Part shown: positions 35,024 to 43,138 of the stretch, one piece after another | Layout: each line of letters opens with the position of its first letter | How positions within the stretch are numbered: position 1 is the first letter of the stretch | Origin: Taibaiella sp041660405 | GTDB lineage: Bacteria; Bacteroidota; Bacteroidia; Chitinophagales; Chitinophagaceae | Direction: 5' to 3' | DNA: 64,000 nt | NCBI GenBank assembly: GCA_041660405.1 | Contig: JBAZWL010000021.1 | Span: 17,420 to 81,419, forward strand | Made by a program: the position numbers and the translations under genes | The notes under the pieces: generated by a model | What the model saw: only the letters and a program-made list of their open reading frames with translations | Databases searched by the model: none | Told to the model about the DNA's origin: nothing

Positions 35024-37792
35024 ATGAATTCACTTTTTTACTTAGTACCCTGTTTCGGGGTTGTTGCGTTACTGTTTACCATGATCCAGGGAAGCTGGGT
35101 GAGTAAACAGCCTGCAGGTAATGATCGCATGAGAGAAATCAGTAAATATATTGCTGATGGAGCGATGGCATTTTTAAAAGCAGAATACAAGATTCTGACC
35201 TACTTCGTAATTATTGCAGCTATACTGCTCGGCGTGATGGGATTCAGTAATGCCAACTCGCACTGGAGTATTGCGCTTGCTTTTGTTGCAGGTGCTTTTT
35301 TAAGTGCACTTGCCGGGTTTTTGGGTATGCGCATAGCAACCAAAGCCAATGTACGTACTGCTGAAGCAGCCCGTACCAGCTTAAGTAAAGCCTTGAAAGT
35401 TTCCTTTACCGGCGGTAGTGTAATGGGAATGGGTGTAGCTGGCCTTGCGGTATTAGGTTTGGGTTCTTTGTTTATTGTATTGAAAATGATCTTTGCAAAA
35501 GATGCCGGTGTAGATAGTGTTGAAATGGAACGTACCATTGAAATACTTACCGGTTTCAGTCTTGGTGCAGAGAGTATTGCTCTTTTTGCCCGTGTGGGTG
35601 GTGGTATTTATACCAAAGCTGCCGATGTAGGCGCTGATCTTGTAGGTAAAGTAGAAGCCGGTATTCCGGAAGATGATCCGCGTAACCCCGCTACTATTGC
35701 TGATAACGTTGGTGATAACGTAGGTGATGTTGCCGGTATGGGCGCCGATCTGTTTGGTAGCTATGTGGCTACCGTATTGGCTACAATGGTATTGGGACGT
35801 GAAACCGTGAGCGGTGCAGGCGATCAATTTGCCGGATTGGCTCCTATCTTGCTCCCCATGCTTATTGCAGGTGTCGGAATTATCTTATCTATAATAGGTA
35901 CTTTCTTTGTAAGAATTAATGAAAGCGCAGGTTTAAGCACTTCCAAAGTACAGAAAGCATTGAACATGGGTAACTATGGTTCTATTGTACTCACAGCTAT
36001 ATCGGCTTACTTCCTGGTAAATTACCTGATGCCGGATGTAATGACTTTACGTGGTCATGAATTTACTAAAATGGATATTGTTGGTGCTATTATGGTGGGC
36101 CTTGTAGTAGGTACTTTAATGAGCATCATTACTGAATATTATACTGCTATGGGTAAACGCCCGGTGATGAGCATCATCCGCCAGTCGGCTACCGGACATG
36201 CTACCAATATTATTGGTGGATTGAGTGTAGGTATGGAAAGTACTTTATTGCCTATCCTGGTATTGGCAGGTGGCATCTATGGTTCTTATGCATTTGCTGG
36301 CCTGTATGGCGTGGCTATAGCCGCAGCCGGTATGATGGCTACTACAGCTATGCAATTGGCTATTGATGCTTTTGGTCCGATAGCAGATAATGCTGGTGGT
36401 ATTGCTGAAATGAGTGAGCTACCAGCTGATGTTCGTGAAAAAACAGATATCCTGGATGCTGTTGGTAACACTACTGCTGCAACCGGCAAAGGTTTTGCTA
36501 TTGCATCTGCAGCATTGACTTCATTGGCTTTGTTTGCAGCCTTCGTTGGTATTTCTAAAATTGATGGAATTGACATTTACCGTGCCGATGTATTGGCTGG
36601 TTTATTTGTTGGTGGTATGATACCATTTATCTTCTCCTCATTGGCTATTAAAGCCGTAGGACAAGCCGCAATGGCAATGGTGGAAGAAGTACGTCGCCAG
36701 TTCCGCGAAATACCAGGAATTATGGAAGGCACCGGTAAACCACAATATGAAAAATGCGTAGCGATTTCTACCGATGCTTCTATCAAAAAAATGATGTTGC
36801 CTGGTGCTATCGCTATTTTGTCTCCATTGATCATTGGATTTTTACTCGGCCCTGAAGTTCTGGGTGGGTTCCTGGCGGGTGCTACAGTAAGTGGTGTGCT
36901 GATGGGTATGTTCCAGAACAATGCTGGTGGTGCCTGGGATAATGCTAAAAAATCTTTCGAGAAAGGGGTGAAGATCAATGGCGAAATGTTTTATAAGAAA
37001 TCAGAACCACACAAAGCTTCTGTAACTGGTGATACCGTAGGCGATCCGTTCAAAGATACTTCTGGTCCTTCTATGAATATCCTGATCAAGCTGATGAGTA
37101 TTGTAAGTTTGGTTATTGCACCAACATTGTCTCATATGTTTGCAGATAGTATTCAGGAGCAACGCACTGCAAGCATTGCGCGTATGCAACTTGCGGCAGC
37201 AGGAACCGTAGTGGCCCCCGGTAGCGAAGTTACTGTAACACAAGAAACAACTACCGAGAGTAATGGCTCACAGGTTACCATCGAAAGAAAAGGTCAATTG
37301 GTGGATAATGAATTTATAGCTGATCTGGGTAGTGTTACTGTTCTTAAACTCGCAGATAATACAGAGCTGCAGGTAGGCGAGCAAAGTGTAGAGAGGAGAC
37401 TGGTAGACTTTATTCAACATGGAACTATTGATGAAGCCAATAAAAGCGCTAACTGGCTTTCCTTTGACAGACTGCAGTTTGAAAGTGGTAAAACAACATT
37501 GAAAGCATCTTCAGAAGAGCAATTGAAAAATGTTGCAGCAATCCTGAAAGCATATCCTGAAGTTTCCTTAAAAATTGGCGGCTATACCGACAATACCGGA
37601 GATGCTGCCGAAAACCTTGCACTAAGCAAAGAACGTGCGGTGAATGTAATGAACCGCCTTGTAGCTATGGGTATCGATGCTTCCCGCATGGAAGCTGATG
37701 GCTATGGCCAGGAGTTCCCGGTAGGTGATAATAACACTGAATTGGGCAGGGCTATGAACCGCAGAATTGATGTGAAAGTATCTAAAAAGTAA
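35024..37792 (+). CDS. hppA: Membrane-bound cation-pumping pyrophosphatase with C-terminal OmpA domain
   Basis: A 922-residue fusion. Residues 1-760 are an integral membrane pyrophosphatase that couples PPi hydrolysis to H+ or Na+ pumping. The substrate motifs are DVGADLVGKVE (201-211), DNVGDNVGD (227-235) and DAFGPIADNAGGIAEM (448-463). The potassium-site pattern is NTTAATGKG with A485 and G488, which marks the K+-dependent class; that class includes Na+ pumps. Residues 810-922 are a full OmpA-like peptidoglycan-binding domain (LSFDRLQFESGK, YTDNTGDAAENLALSKERA, GRAMNRRIDV). M-PPases have 16 spans with both ends on the periplasmic side, so the OmpA part could reach the wall. A TATTTTTG element lies at 34986-34993. 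Terminator at 37814. Confidence 0.93.
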   Translation: MNSLFYLVPCFGVVALLFTMIQGSWVSKQPAGNDRMREISKYIADGAMAFLKAEYKILTYFVIIAAILLGVMGFSNANSHWSIALAFVAGAFLSALAGFLGMRIATKANVRTAEAARTSLSKALKVSFTGGSVMGMGVAGLAVLGLGSLFIVLKMIFAKDAGVDSVEMERTIEILTGFSLGAESIALFARVGGGIYTKAADVGADLVGKVEAGIPEDDPRNPATIADNVGDNVGDVAGMGADLFGSYVATVLATMVLGRETVSGAGDQFAGLAPILLPMLIAGVGIILSIIGTFFVRINESAGLSTSKVQKALNMGNYGSIVLTAISAYFLVNYLMPDVMTLRGHEFTKMDIVGAIMVGLVVGTLMSIITEYYTAMGKRPVMSIIRQSATGHATNIIGGLSVGMESTLLPILVLAGGIYGSYAFAGLYGVAIAAAGMMATTAMQLAIDAFGPIADNAGGIAEMSELPADVREKTDILDAVGNTTAATGKGFAIASAALTSLALFAAFVGISKIDGIDIYRADVLAGLFVGGMIPFIFSSLAIKAVGQAAMAMVEEVRRQFREIPGIMEGTGKPQYEKCVAISTDASIKKMMLPGAIAILSPLIIGFLLGPEVLGGFLAGATVSGVLMGMFQNNAGGAWDNAKKSFEKGVKINGEMFYKKSEPHKASVTGDTVGDPFKDTSGPSMNILIKLMSIVSLVIAPTLSHMFADSIQEQRTASIARMQLAAAGTVVAPGSEVTVTQETTTESNGSQVTIERKGQLVDNEFIADLGSVTVLKLADNTELQVGEQSVERRLVDFIQHGTIDEANKSANWLSFDRLQFESGKTTLKASSEEQLKNVAAILKAYPEVSLKIGGYTDNTGDAAENLALSKERAVNVMNRLVAMGIDASRMEADGYGQEFPVGDNNTELGRAMNRRIDVKVSKK

Positions 37793-37813
37793 TTTGATAA
37801 ACGAGTACAAAGT

Positions 37814-37848
37814 AAAGTTGCCAGCTTTTAAAGTTGGCAACTTTTTTT
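37814..37848. terminator. Terminator between convergent genes
   Basis: Stem AAAGTTGCCA/TGGCAACTTT (37814-37823 with 37835-37844) and T-run. It overlaps the stop of the convergent MpaB-like gene. Confidence 0.88.
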
Positions 37849-38614
37849 ATGTCCCGGTATGTACATTCAGTTGTTGTATCTGATTGTGATATTTTGCCAG
37901 TAAGAAGATACGTTTTATGAAGGCATGCAAACCTAACTTTCCAGCTGCCTTATAAACAGGAAGCAATATTTTTAATGTCTTTGATGGATGTAATCCCAAT
38001 AAATCCAAAGCAACCCGGGGCAACAACCTGCTTTGGGCTTTCCGTAAAATATGATAACGCAGCGCATCAAGATGTTTACGATATTGTTTGTAAAGATCTA
38101 TGGTGTAACTACTTTTTTCAAGATTTTGTTTTAGATGCTGTGCTCTTACTACAAGCCAATCGTTGTAATTATCGGGAAGCTGTGAAACACCCATTCTGCT
38201 GCCAACAGTATAAAACACATCGTAAATCTCTCTCTCTTCTTCTGCAGTTAATCTTCTTTCCAGCAATTCAAAAGATGCGATAGAATAATAAATAAGCATA
38301 AAAAGTACATCTCTGTAGGCCCAATCCGGGATGTGGAAACCCCGGCTGCTTTCCACGGCAGTATGGATCATTCTTATGTGGTCTATTGCCGCAAACGCTT
38401 TTTCTTCATCAGAGAAAATAATCTGTTTCGCATAAGCAACTGTTGAAAATAATCTTCCAATGGGATCAGCTGGGAGGCGGCCTGTGAAGTATAACCAGTC
38501 CACAGCTTTATTCAAAGAAAACTCTGCCGCAGCACCAGCGAAAATGAACAGGATAGTGTCAGATTTACCCCATATGGATCGTACTATAGAATCTTTATCT
38601 ACAAAAGGTTTCAT
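37847..38614 (-). CDS. MpaB/latex-clearing-like oxygenase (DUF2236)
   Basis: Predicted heme-dependent oxygenase of the MpaB/Lcp/DUF2236 family, 255 residues. The N-terminal block reads KDSIVRSIWGKSDTILFIFAGAAAEF. The central GRLFSTVAYAKQIIFSDEEKAFAAIDHIRMIH with the following YRDVLFMLIYYSI matches the family pattern. H80 and neighbouring residues could ligate heme, but this is not certain. No export signal is seen. The substrate is unknown in Bacteroidota. Confidence 0.8.
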   Translation of the reverse strand: MKPFVDKDSIVRSIWGKSDTILFIFAGAAAEFSLNKAVDWLYFTGRLPADPIGRLFSTVAYAKQIIFSDEEKAFAAIDHIRMIHTAVESSRGFHIPDWAYRDVLFMLIYYSIASFELLERRLTAEEEREIYDVFYTVGSRMGVSQLPDNYNDWLVVRAQHLKQNLEKSSYTIDLYKQYRKHLDALRYHILRKAQSRLLPRVALDLLGLHPSKTLKILLPVYKAAGKLGLHAFIKRIFLLAKYHNQIQQLNVHTGT

Positions 38615-38743
38615 TGCATCATTATTACTTATGCACTTCTATTATTTAAAAGTACTTTGTAAAACAAAGTAACTGTAAAACTATGACATAACAAAATCAG
38701 ACACGTTACCGTTTTGCAAATGCCAGGATAAGTTAAACAGTTA

Positions 38744-38751
38744 TATATTTG
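38744..38751 (+). promoter_or_regulatory. -7 element before the GT9 gene
   Basis: TATATTTG, an exact TAnnTTTG match, 18 bases before the ATG at 38770. This decides against the TTG start at 38749. Confidence 0.6.
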
Positions 38752-38769
38752 CAACCATTATTATTATTC

Positions 38770-39774
38770 ATGAAGTTACTCATTATCCGTTTTTCTTCCA
38801 TTGGTGATATCGTACTTACTACGCCTGTTCTGCGTAGTATCAGAAGACAATATCCTGATGCTGAAATTCATTTTCTTGTTAAACAAAGTTTCAAGCCGGT
38901 TATTGCCCACAATCCGTACATCAACGTCATCCATACTTTGGATAATGATCTTAATGAAAACATTGAAGCGCTGAAAAAAATTAAGTTTGATTACGTTATA
39001 GATCTTCATCGCAACCTGCGTACTATGAGGGTGAAAAAGGCGCTGGATGCACCTTCGCTGACTTTTAATAAACTTAATTTTCAGAAGTGGTTGTACGTTA
39101 ATTTCAAGTGGAATGTGATGCCTGATAAAAGTATTGTTGACCGGTATTTTGAAGGACTGAAAGAGCTGAAGTTGAAGAACGATGGGGAAGGGCTTGACTA
39201 TTTTATTCCTGAAAATCTAAAAACAGAGCAGCATGATATTCCATTTGGCCATTGGGCAGGTTTTGTAGGCTGTGTAATTGGCGGGTCTTATTTTACCAAA
39301 AAATTTCCTGTAGCAAAATGGAAAGAATTTGTGCAACAATGTCCTTATCCAATAATATTGCTTGGCGGCCCTGAAGATAGGGATGCGGGGAATGAAATAG
39401 CCGAAACAGATACGGCTAAGGTGTATAATGCCTGCGGTAAATTTAACCTTACAGAGTCGGCAGACCTGGTAAAACGGGCAAAAGTAATTGTTACCAATGA
39501 TACAGGATTGATGCACATTGCCGCTGCATTTCAAAAACCTGTTATATCTTTATGGGGCAATACAACGCCTGAAATGGGTATGTTTCCTTATTATGGATTC
39601 AACAATTTAAACCAAAACGTTTCGCAGTTGTCTGTAATAATGGAAGTTAAAAACCTAAGTTGCAGGCCCTGCAGTAAAATAGGATATCATAAATGCCCAA
39701 GGGGACATTTTAAGTGTATGAATAATATTCCTGTTTTGCCCATAGTTGAAAGTGTAAAAAAATTCTGGAAATAA
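38770..39774 (+). CDS. Glycosyltransferase family 9 protein (heptosyltransferase-like)
   Basis: 334 residues with the GT-B fold of heptosyltransferases that build lipopolysaccharide core. The start MKLLIIRFSSIGDIVLTTPVLRSI contains the family N-terminal loop. The C-terminal nucleotide-sugar site shows LLGGPEDRDAG, NACGKFNLTESADLVKRAKVIVTNDTG and MHIAAAFQKPVISLWGNTTPEMGMFPY. A cysteine-rich tail (CRPCSKIGYHKCPRGHFKC) is typical of Bacteroidota members. The probable role is sugar addition to LPS or a surface glycan; the exact donor is unknown. Start chosen downstream of the -7 element at 38744. Confidence 0.9.
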   Translation: MKLLIIRFSSIGDIVLTTPVLRSIRRQYPDAEIHFLVKQSFKPVIAHNPYINVIHTLDNDLNENIEALKKIKFDYVIDLHRNLRTMRVKKALDAPSLTFNKLNFQKWLYVNFKWNVMPDKSIVDRYFEGLKELKLKNDGEGLDYFIPENLKTEQHDIPFGHWAGFVGCVIGGSYFTKKFPVAKWKEFVQQCPYPIILLGGPEDRDAGNEIAETDTAKVYNACGKFNLTESADLVKRAKVIVTNDTGLMHIAAAFQKPVISLWGNTTPEMGMFPYYGFNNLNQNVSQLSVIMEVKNLSCRPCSKIGYHKCPRGHFKCMNNIPVLPIVESVKKFWK

Positions 39775-39824
39775 TCTTAGAAAATCAGTTGCAAACTTTA
39801 TTTTCATATTTAAAACAAAACTAA

Positions 39825-40259
39825 ATGCGTTACTTAATCGCCTTATCCGTAATTCTGCTGTTCTCTTGCTCCGTCCTAAAAAACCAAGCTCAATCAGAAC
39901 CCGGCAATACAAATCCGCTTAAAGGCACAGGTTGGATATTGAGCCGTATACCCGATTTTGAACTGGAAAAGACCCGTAAAGAGCCGTCAATATACTTTAA
40001 CGATTCCACAAGCAGAGTTTCCGGATATACCGGCTGTAATGGCTATGGTGCCAGTTATACCTTAAAAGGCAATACCATAAAAATAGGCGACGTATTATCA
40101 ACAAAAATGGCGTGTATGCCAGGTATGAAGACTGAAAATAAGGTCATAAATGTGTTGGGTAATGTTGATAATTTTAGCATTTCGGGAGATAAACTTACCC
40201 TGAAACAGGGCGAAAAAGTACTGGCAGAATTTACCCGGGACAAAAAAGAGCAAAAATAA
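39825..40259 (+). CDS. META domain lipoprotein (HslJ-like)
   Basis: 144 residues. It begins with a lipoprotein signal (MRYLIALSVILLFSCSVLKN; acylated Cys at about 15). A META domain (about 32-140) has the typical LKGTGWILSRI, GYTGCNGYGASYTL, STKMACMP and DKLTLKQG segments. META proteins occur in the periplasmic leaflet of Gram-negative bacteria and are often linked to stress, but no fixed biochemical role is known. It lies 50 bases after the GT9 gene and could be co-transcribed with it. Confidence 0.88.
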   Translation: MRYLIALSVILLFSCSVLKNQAQSEPGNTNPLKGTGWILSRIPDFELEKTRKEPSIYFNDSTSRVSGYTGCNGYGASYTLKGNTIKIGDVLSTKMACMPGMKTENKVINVLGNVDNFSISGDKLTLKQGEKVLAEFTRDKKEQK

Positions 40260-40260
40260 T

Positions 40261-40291
40261 TTTGCCATAAATTAAAATAACACTAATTTTG
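40261..40291 (+). promoter_or_regulatory. Consensus Bacteroidota promoter of rplU
   Basis: TTTG (40261-40264), exactly 19 bases, then TAATTTTG (40284-40291): a near-perfect TTTG-N19-TAnnTTTG promoter. The start is 18 bases before the ATG at 40309. Confidence 0.9.
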
Positions 40292-40308
40292 CGCAAAATT
40301 TTTGGAGC

Positions 40309-40614
40309 ATGTTTGCAGTTGTAACAATAGCAGGACAGCAGTTCAGAGTTCAGGCGAACGATGAGCTTTTTGTACACCGCTTAGCTGGTAACGCCGGTGA
40401 TAGCGTAGAATTTTCTGATGTATTGATGACAAGCGACAACGGTAACATTACTGTTGGTAAAGCTGTTAATTCAATCGTAGTGAAAGCAGAAATTATTGAT
40501 CATTCTAAAGGTGATAAGGTTCTTATCTTTAAAAAGAAACGCCGTAAAGGATATCAAAAACTTAACGGTCATCGTCAATCTTTGACTAAGATTAAGATCC
40601 AGGCAATCGCATAA
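40309..40614 (+). CDS. rplU: 50S ribosomal protein L21
   Basis: 101-residue large-subunit protein. It opens MFAVVTIAGQQFRVQANDEL and has VHRLAGNAGDSVEFSDVLM and the basic KKKRRKGYQKLNGHRQ loop near the C-terminus, all L21 features. It is first in the rplU-rpmA pair and has its own consensus promoter. Confidence 0.97.
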   Translation: MFAVVTIAGQQFRVQANDELFVHRLAGNAGDSVEFSDVLMTSDNGNITVGKAVNSIVVKAEIIDHSKGDKVLIFKKKRRKGYQKLNGHRQSLTKIKIQAIA

Positions 40615-40620
40615 AGATTA

Positions 40621-40651
40621 TTTGGATAGATCAATTTATTATTTAACTTTG
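40621..40651 (+). promoter_or_regulatory. Consensus promoter of rpmA
   Basis: TTTG (40621-40624), 19 bases, TAACTTTG (40644-40651). It repeats the exact spacing of the rplU promoter, only 60 bases downstream of the rplU stop. rpmA therefore has its own promoter as well as read-through. Confidence 0.88.
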
Positions 40652-40678
40652 TAGTAATTACAACTTAATAGAAAAGTA

Positions 40679-40945
40679 ATGGCACATAAAAAAGGTGAAG
40701 GTAGCGTAAGGAACGGCCGCGATTCACGTAGTAAAAGATTGGGTGTTAAAATTTTCGGTGGCCAACCCGCCATTGCCGGAAATATTATCATTCGCCAAAG
40801 AGGTACAGTTTACCACCCGGGCAGCAATGTAGGTGTTGGTAAAGATTTCACTATTTTCGCTCTTACCGATGGTATAGTTGAATTTAGAAAAACCCGCAGT
40901 AAAACCTTAGTTTCAGTTAGTGAAGTAAGTGCCGCAGAAGCTTAA
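40679..40945 (+). CDS. rpmA: 50S ribosomal protein L27
   Basis: 88 residues. The N-terminus MAHKKGEGSVRNGRDSRSKR reaches the peptidyl-transferase centre. KIFGGQPAIAGNIIIRQRGT and GVGKDFTIFALTDG are typical of L27. There is no N-terminal extension of the Firmicute type that needs cleavage. Confidence 0.97.
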   Translation: MAHKKGEGSVRNGRDSRSKRLGVKIFGGQPAIAGNIIIRQRGTVYHPGSNVGVGKDFTIFALTDGIVEFRKTRSKTLVSVSEVSAAEA

Positions 40946-41015
40946 CCCCCTTCAGCGGTTTTTGCCATAAATAAAAAGAGCTTTTTTTATTTTCTAACCC
41001 TTAAAATTGATAAGT

Positions 41016-41300
41016 ATGGCAACTGCTAAGAAAGCTGCTCCGAAGAAAGCAGCCGCAAAAAAAGCCGCTCCAGCTAAGAAAGCTGCTCCAGCAAAAAAAG
41101 CTGCTCCTAAAAAGGCAGCACCTAAAAAAGCTGCTCCTAAGAAAGCCGCTCCTAAAAAGGCTGCGCCTAAAAAAGCCGCTCCTAAGAAAGCTGCTCCTAA
41201 AAAGGCAGCACCTAAAAAAGCTGCTGCTAAGAAAGCTGCGCCTAAAAAAGCTGCGGCTAAAAAGCCAACCCCAACTAAGGTTGCTGCTAAGAAAAAGTAA
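41016..41300 (+). CDS. Histone H1-like Lys/Ala/Pro-rich protein
   Basis: 94 residues from the ATG at 41016 (a TTG at 41007 is less likely), almost entirely Lys, Ala and Pro. The unit KKAAP or KKAAA recurs about 15 times (MATAKKAAPKKAAAKKAAPA and so on). The DNA repeats show the same period of about 15 bases (GCTCCTAAAAAGG). It is extremely basic, resembles the C-terminal tail of histone H1 and bacterial HC1/HC2-like proteins, and probably binds DNA. The repeats are prone to slippage and copy-number change. It follows rpmA by 70 bases and has no clear terminator between. Confidence 0.85.
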   Translation: MATAKKAAPKKAAAKKAAPAKKAAPAKKAAPKKAAPKKAAPKKAAPKKAAPKKAAPKKAAPKKAAPKKAAAKKAAPKKAAAKKPTPTKVAAKKK

Positions 41301-41419
41301 TATTCAATTTCTTAATGAAATAGTCCTGGTAATTTTTTACCGGGATTTTTTTTGTTCTACAGAAATGCAATAATTTTCACTGATTTCAGTTTTTACTTTT
41401 ACCAATTTTACTTTTTACC

Positions 41420-42175
41420 TTGAGTTTATCCAGACGCTTTCTTTTTCTTTTATTATTCATTTCTGCCGGGCCTTTGCAAGCCCAGGTATTGGAAGGCATT
41501 GTTGCTGAAGGCGATGATGGAAGCCCTTTGCCTGCAGTAATGATAATGAATAAAACAAAAAATCAAAGTACCATGACCGATGTGGATGGAAAGTATTCTA
41601 TCCGCGCGGATAAGGGGGACGATATTGACTTCTCTTACATGGGCTATTATCCGGTAAGTTTATTGATGCCTGAAAGTGTAAATACGTTTAGAAGAATAAG
41701 CATGAAGAAGAAACTCTTCTCGCTTGAAGAAGTTGAAATAAGGCCCGATTACACTCCGTACCAGATAGACTCTATGAAGCGCCGTAAACTCTACGCCCTT
41801 GACCTTTCGAGGGAACGGGTAAGTAGTACTACAATGGGTGCCATTTTTTCTCCGGCATCGGCACTTGCCGAGCAGTTTAGTAAAAAGAGCAAGCAGAGAT
41901 TTCGCTTTCAAAAGAACTTTGTAAAATGGGAGGACCAGAAATACATAGACACCCGTTATTTGCCGGAGGAAGTAGCCAGTCTCACAGGGCTAACTGGTGA
42001 TACTCTGGCTGCTTTTATGAATGCCTATCCCATGCCGAACGACTACGCGCGTACTGCCACCGATCTGGAAATAAAAATGTGGGTCAAATACAATTATAAA
42101 GAATGGATAAAAAAGCCCCTTGTCCTTCCTCCTGCAATACCAAATGAACCTGCCGATACGTTAAAGAAGCCATGA
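41420..42175 (+). CDS. Exported protein with carboxypeptidase-like regulatory domain (copy 1)
   Basis: 251 residues, start TTG at 41420 (MSLSRRFLFLLLFISAGPLQAQ, a signal peptide). A CarboxypepD-reg/CNA-B type beta-sandwich follows (about 22-95; VLEGIVAEGDDGSPLPAVMI, GKYSIRADKGDDIDFSYMGY). Such domains start TonB-dependent receptors in Bacteroidota, but no plug or barrel is present. The C-terminal half contains conserved YMGYYPVS, LTGLTGDTLAAFMNAYPM and a final ATDLEIKMWVKYNYKEW that also occurs in the next gene. Function is unknown; surface-associated. Confidence 0.7.
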   Translation: MSLSRRFLFLLLFISAGPLQAQVLEGIVAEGDDGSPLPAVMIMNKTKNQSTMTDVDGKYSIRADKGDDIDFSYMGYYPVSLLMPESVNTFRRISMKKKLFSLEEVEIRPDYTPYQIDSMKRRKLYALDLSRERVSSTTMGAIFSPASALAEQFSKKSKQRFRFQKNFVKWEDQKYIDTRYLPEEVASLTGLTGDTLAAFMNAYPMPNDYARTATDLEIKMWVKYNYKEWIKKPLVLPPAIPNEPADTLKKP

Positions 42176-42927
42176 GGCTGCTGCTCTTTACATTAGTTTG
42201 CTTTTTTCTTTCCTCAAATAACGCTTTAGCTATAAAGCTACAAGGGACATTCACCGATGCACAATCGGGTGAAAATTTAAACGGCGTATTGATCCGCAAT
42301 CTGAATTCGGCTTCGATAACTTATTCTGATGTTTCAGGAAATTTTTCCATCGAAGTTAACCGTGGTGATTTATTATCCTGTAGTATGGTGGGATATGAAA
42401 GCTTCAACATAAATATTCTGTCTGATGAGCCTGAGCAATATCTTCTTCTTAAATTAAAACGGAAAACCATAGCTATTGATACTATAGTAATACGATCTCT
42501 TACAAAATATCAGCAGGATTCTTTAACTAACAGGGAAATCTTTGGCAAAAAAGTAGAGGAGCAACCTGCAAAATTTAAACGTGCAAAAAAGCATCCTTTA
42601 TATGGAGGCTCTGGTAGTGGCATTTTAAATTACGATGCTCCCATATCATCATTGATTCAAAAAAGAACAAAGAAATATAAGCGGCTGAAAGCTTTTCAGG
42701 ACAGATATAAAAATGATGAAAAGCAATCGTACGCAGACTCCCGGTATACCCCACAACTGGTTACAGCGCTCACAGGCTTAACGAATGATTCCCTCTTGTT
42801 GTTCATGAAGGCATTCCCTATTGCTTACGACTTTTCAAGAGCAGCAACCGATCTCGAACTGAAAATGTGGATCAAATATAACTACAAAACATGGCCGCTT
42901 AGGTCCCCATCATCAGGTAAACCATAG
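42172..42927 (+). CDS. Exported protein with carboxypeptidase-like regulatory domain (copy 2)
   Basis: A 251-residue paralogue that overlaps the first by four bases (ATGA), which suggests translational coupling. The signal peptide MRLLLFTLVCFFLSSNNALA is followed by a CarboxypepD-reg-like domain (KLQGTFTDAQSGENLNGVLI, SDVSGNFSIEVNRGD). The C-terminal LTGLTNDSLLLFMKAFPI and AATDLELKMWIKYNYKTW match copy 1 closely. The two are probably a duplicated pair acting together. No partner outside the pair is visible. Confidence 0.7.
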   Translation: MRLLLFTLVCFFLSSNNALAIKLQGTFTDAQSGENLNGVLIRNLNSASITYSDVSGNFSIEVNRGDLLSCSMVGYESFNINILSDEPEQYLLLKLKRKTIAIDTIVIRSLTKYQQDSLTNREIFGKKVEEQPAKFKRAKKHPLYGGSGSGILNYDAPISSLIQKRTKKYKRLKAFQDRYKNDEKQSYADSRYTPQLVTALTGLTNDSLLLFMKAFPIAYDFSRAATDLELKMWIKYNYKTWPLRSPSSGKP

Positions 42928-43138
42928 TTTATTCGACAAGTATATACTCAACCGCGTATTTGCCTGTTAGCCTCATTTTTACGTGAAAAAACGTATTGTC
43001 AGGAAGTATAAAACGCCCCACCTTTGCATTCTCAATCAAACTTTCCTTTCCAGGAAAAAGATTACTATCATTTCTGCAGAGATAGAAAATCAAATAAACC
43101 AAACCCCTTTTTTATAAACCCTATAAATTCAAATTACC

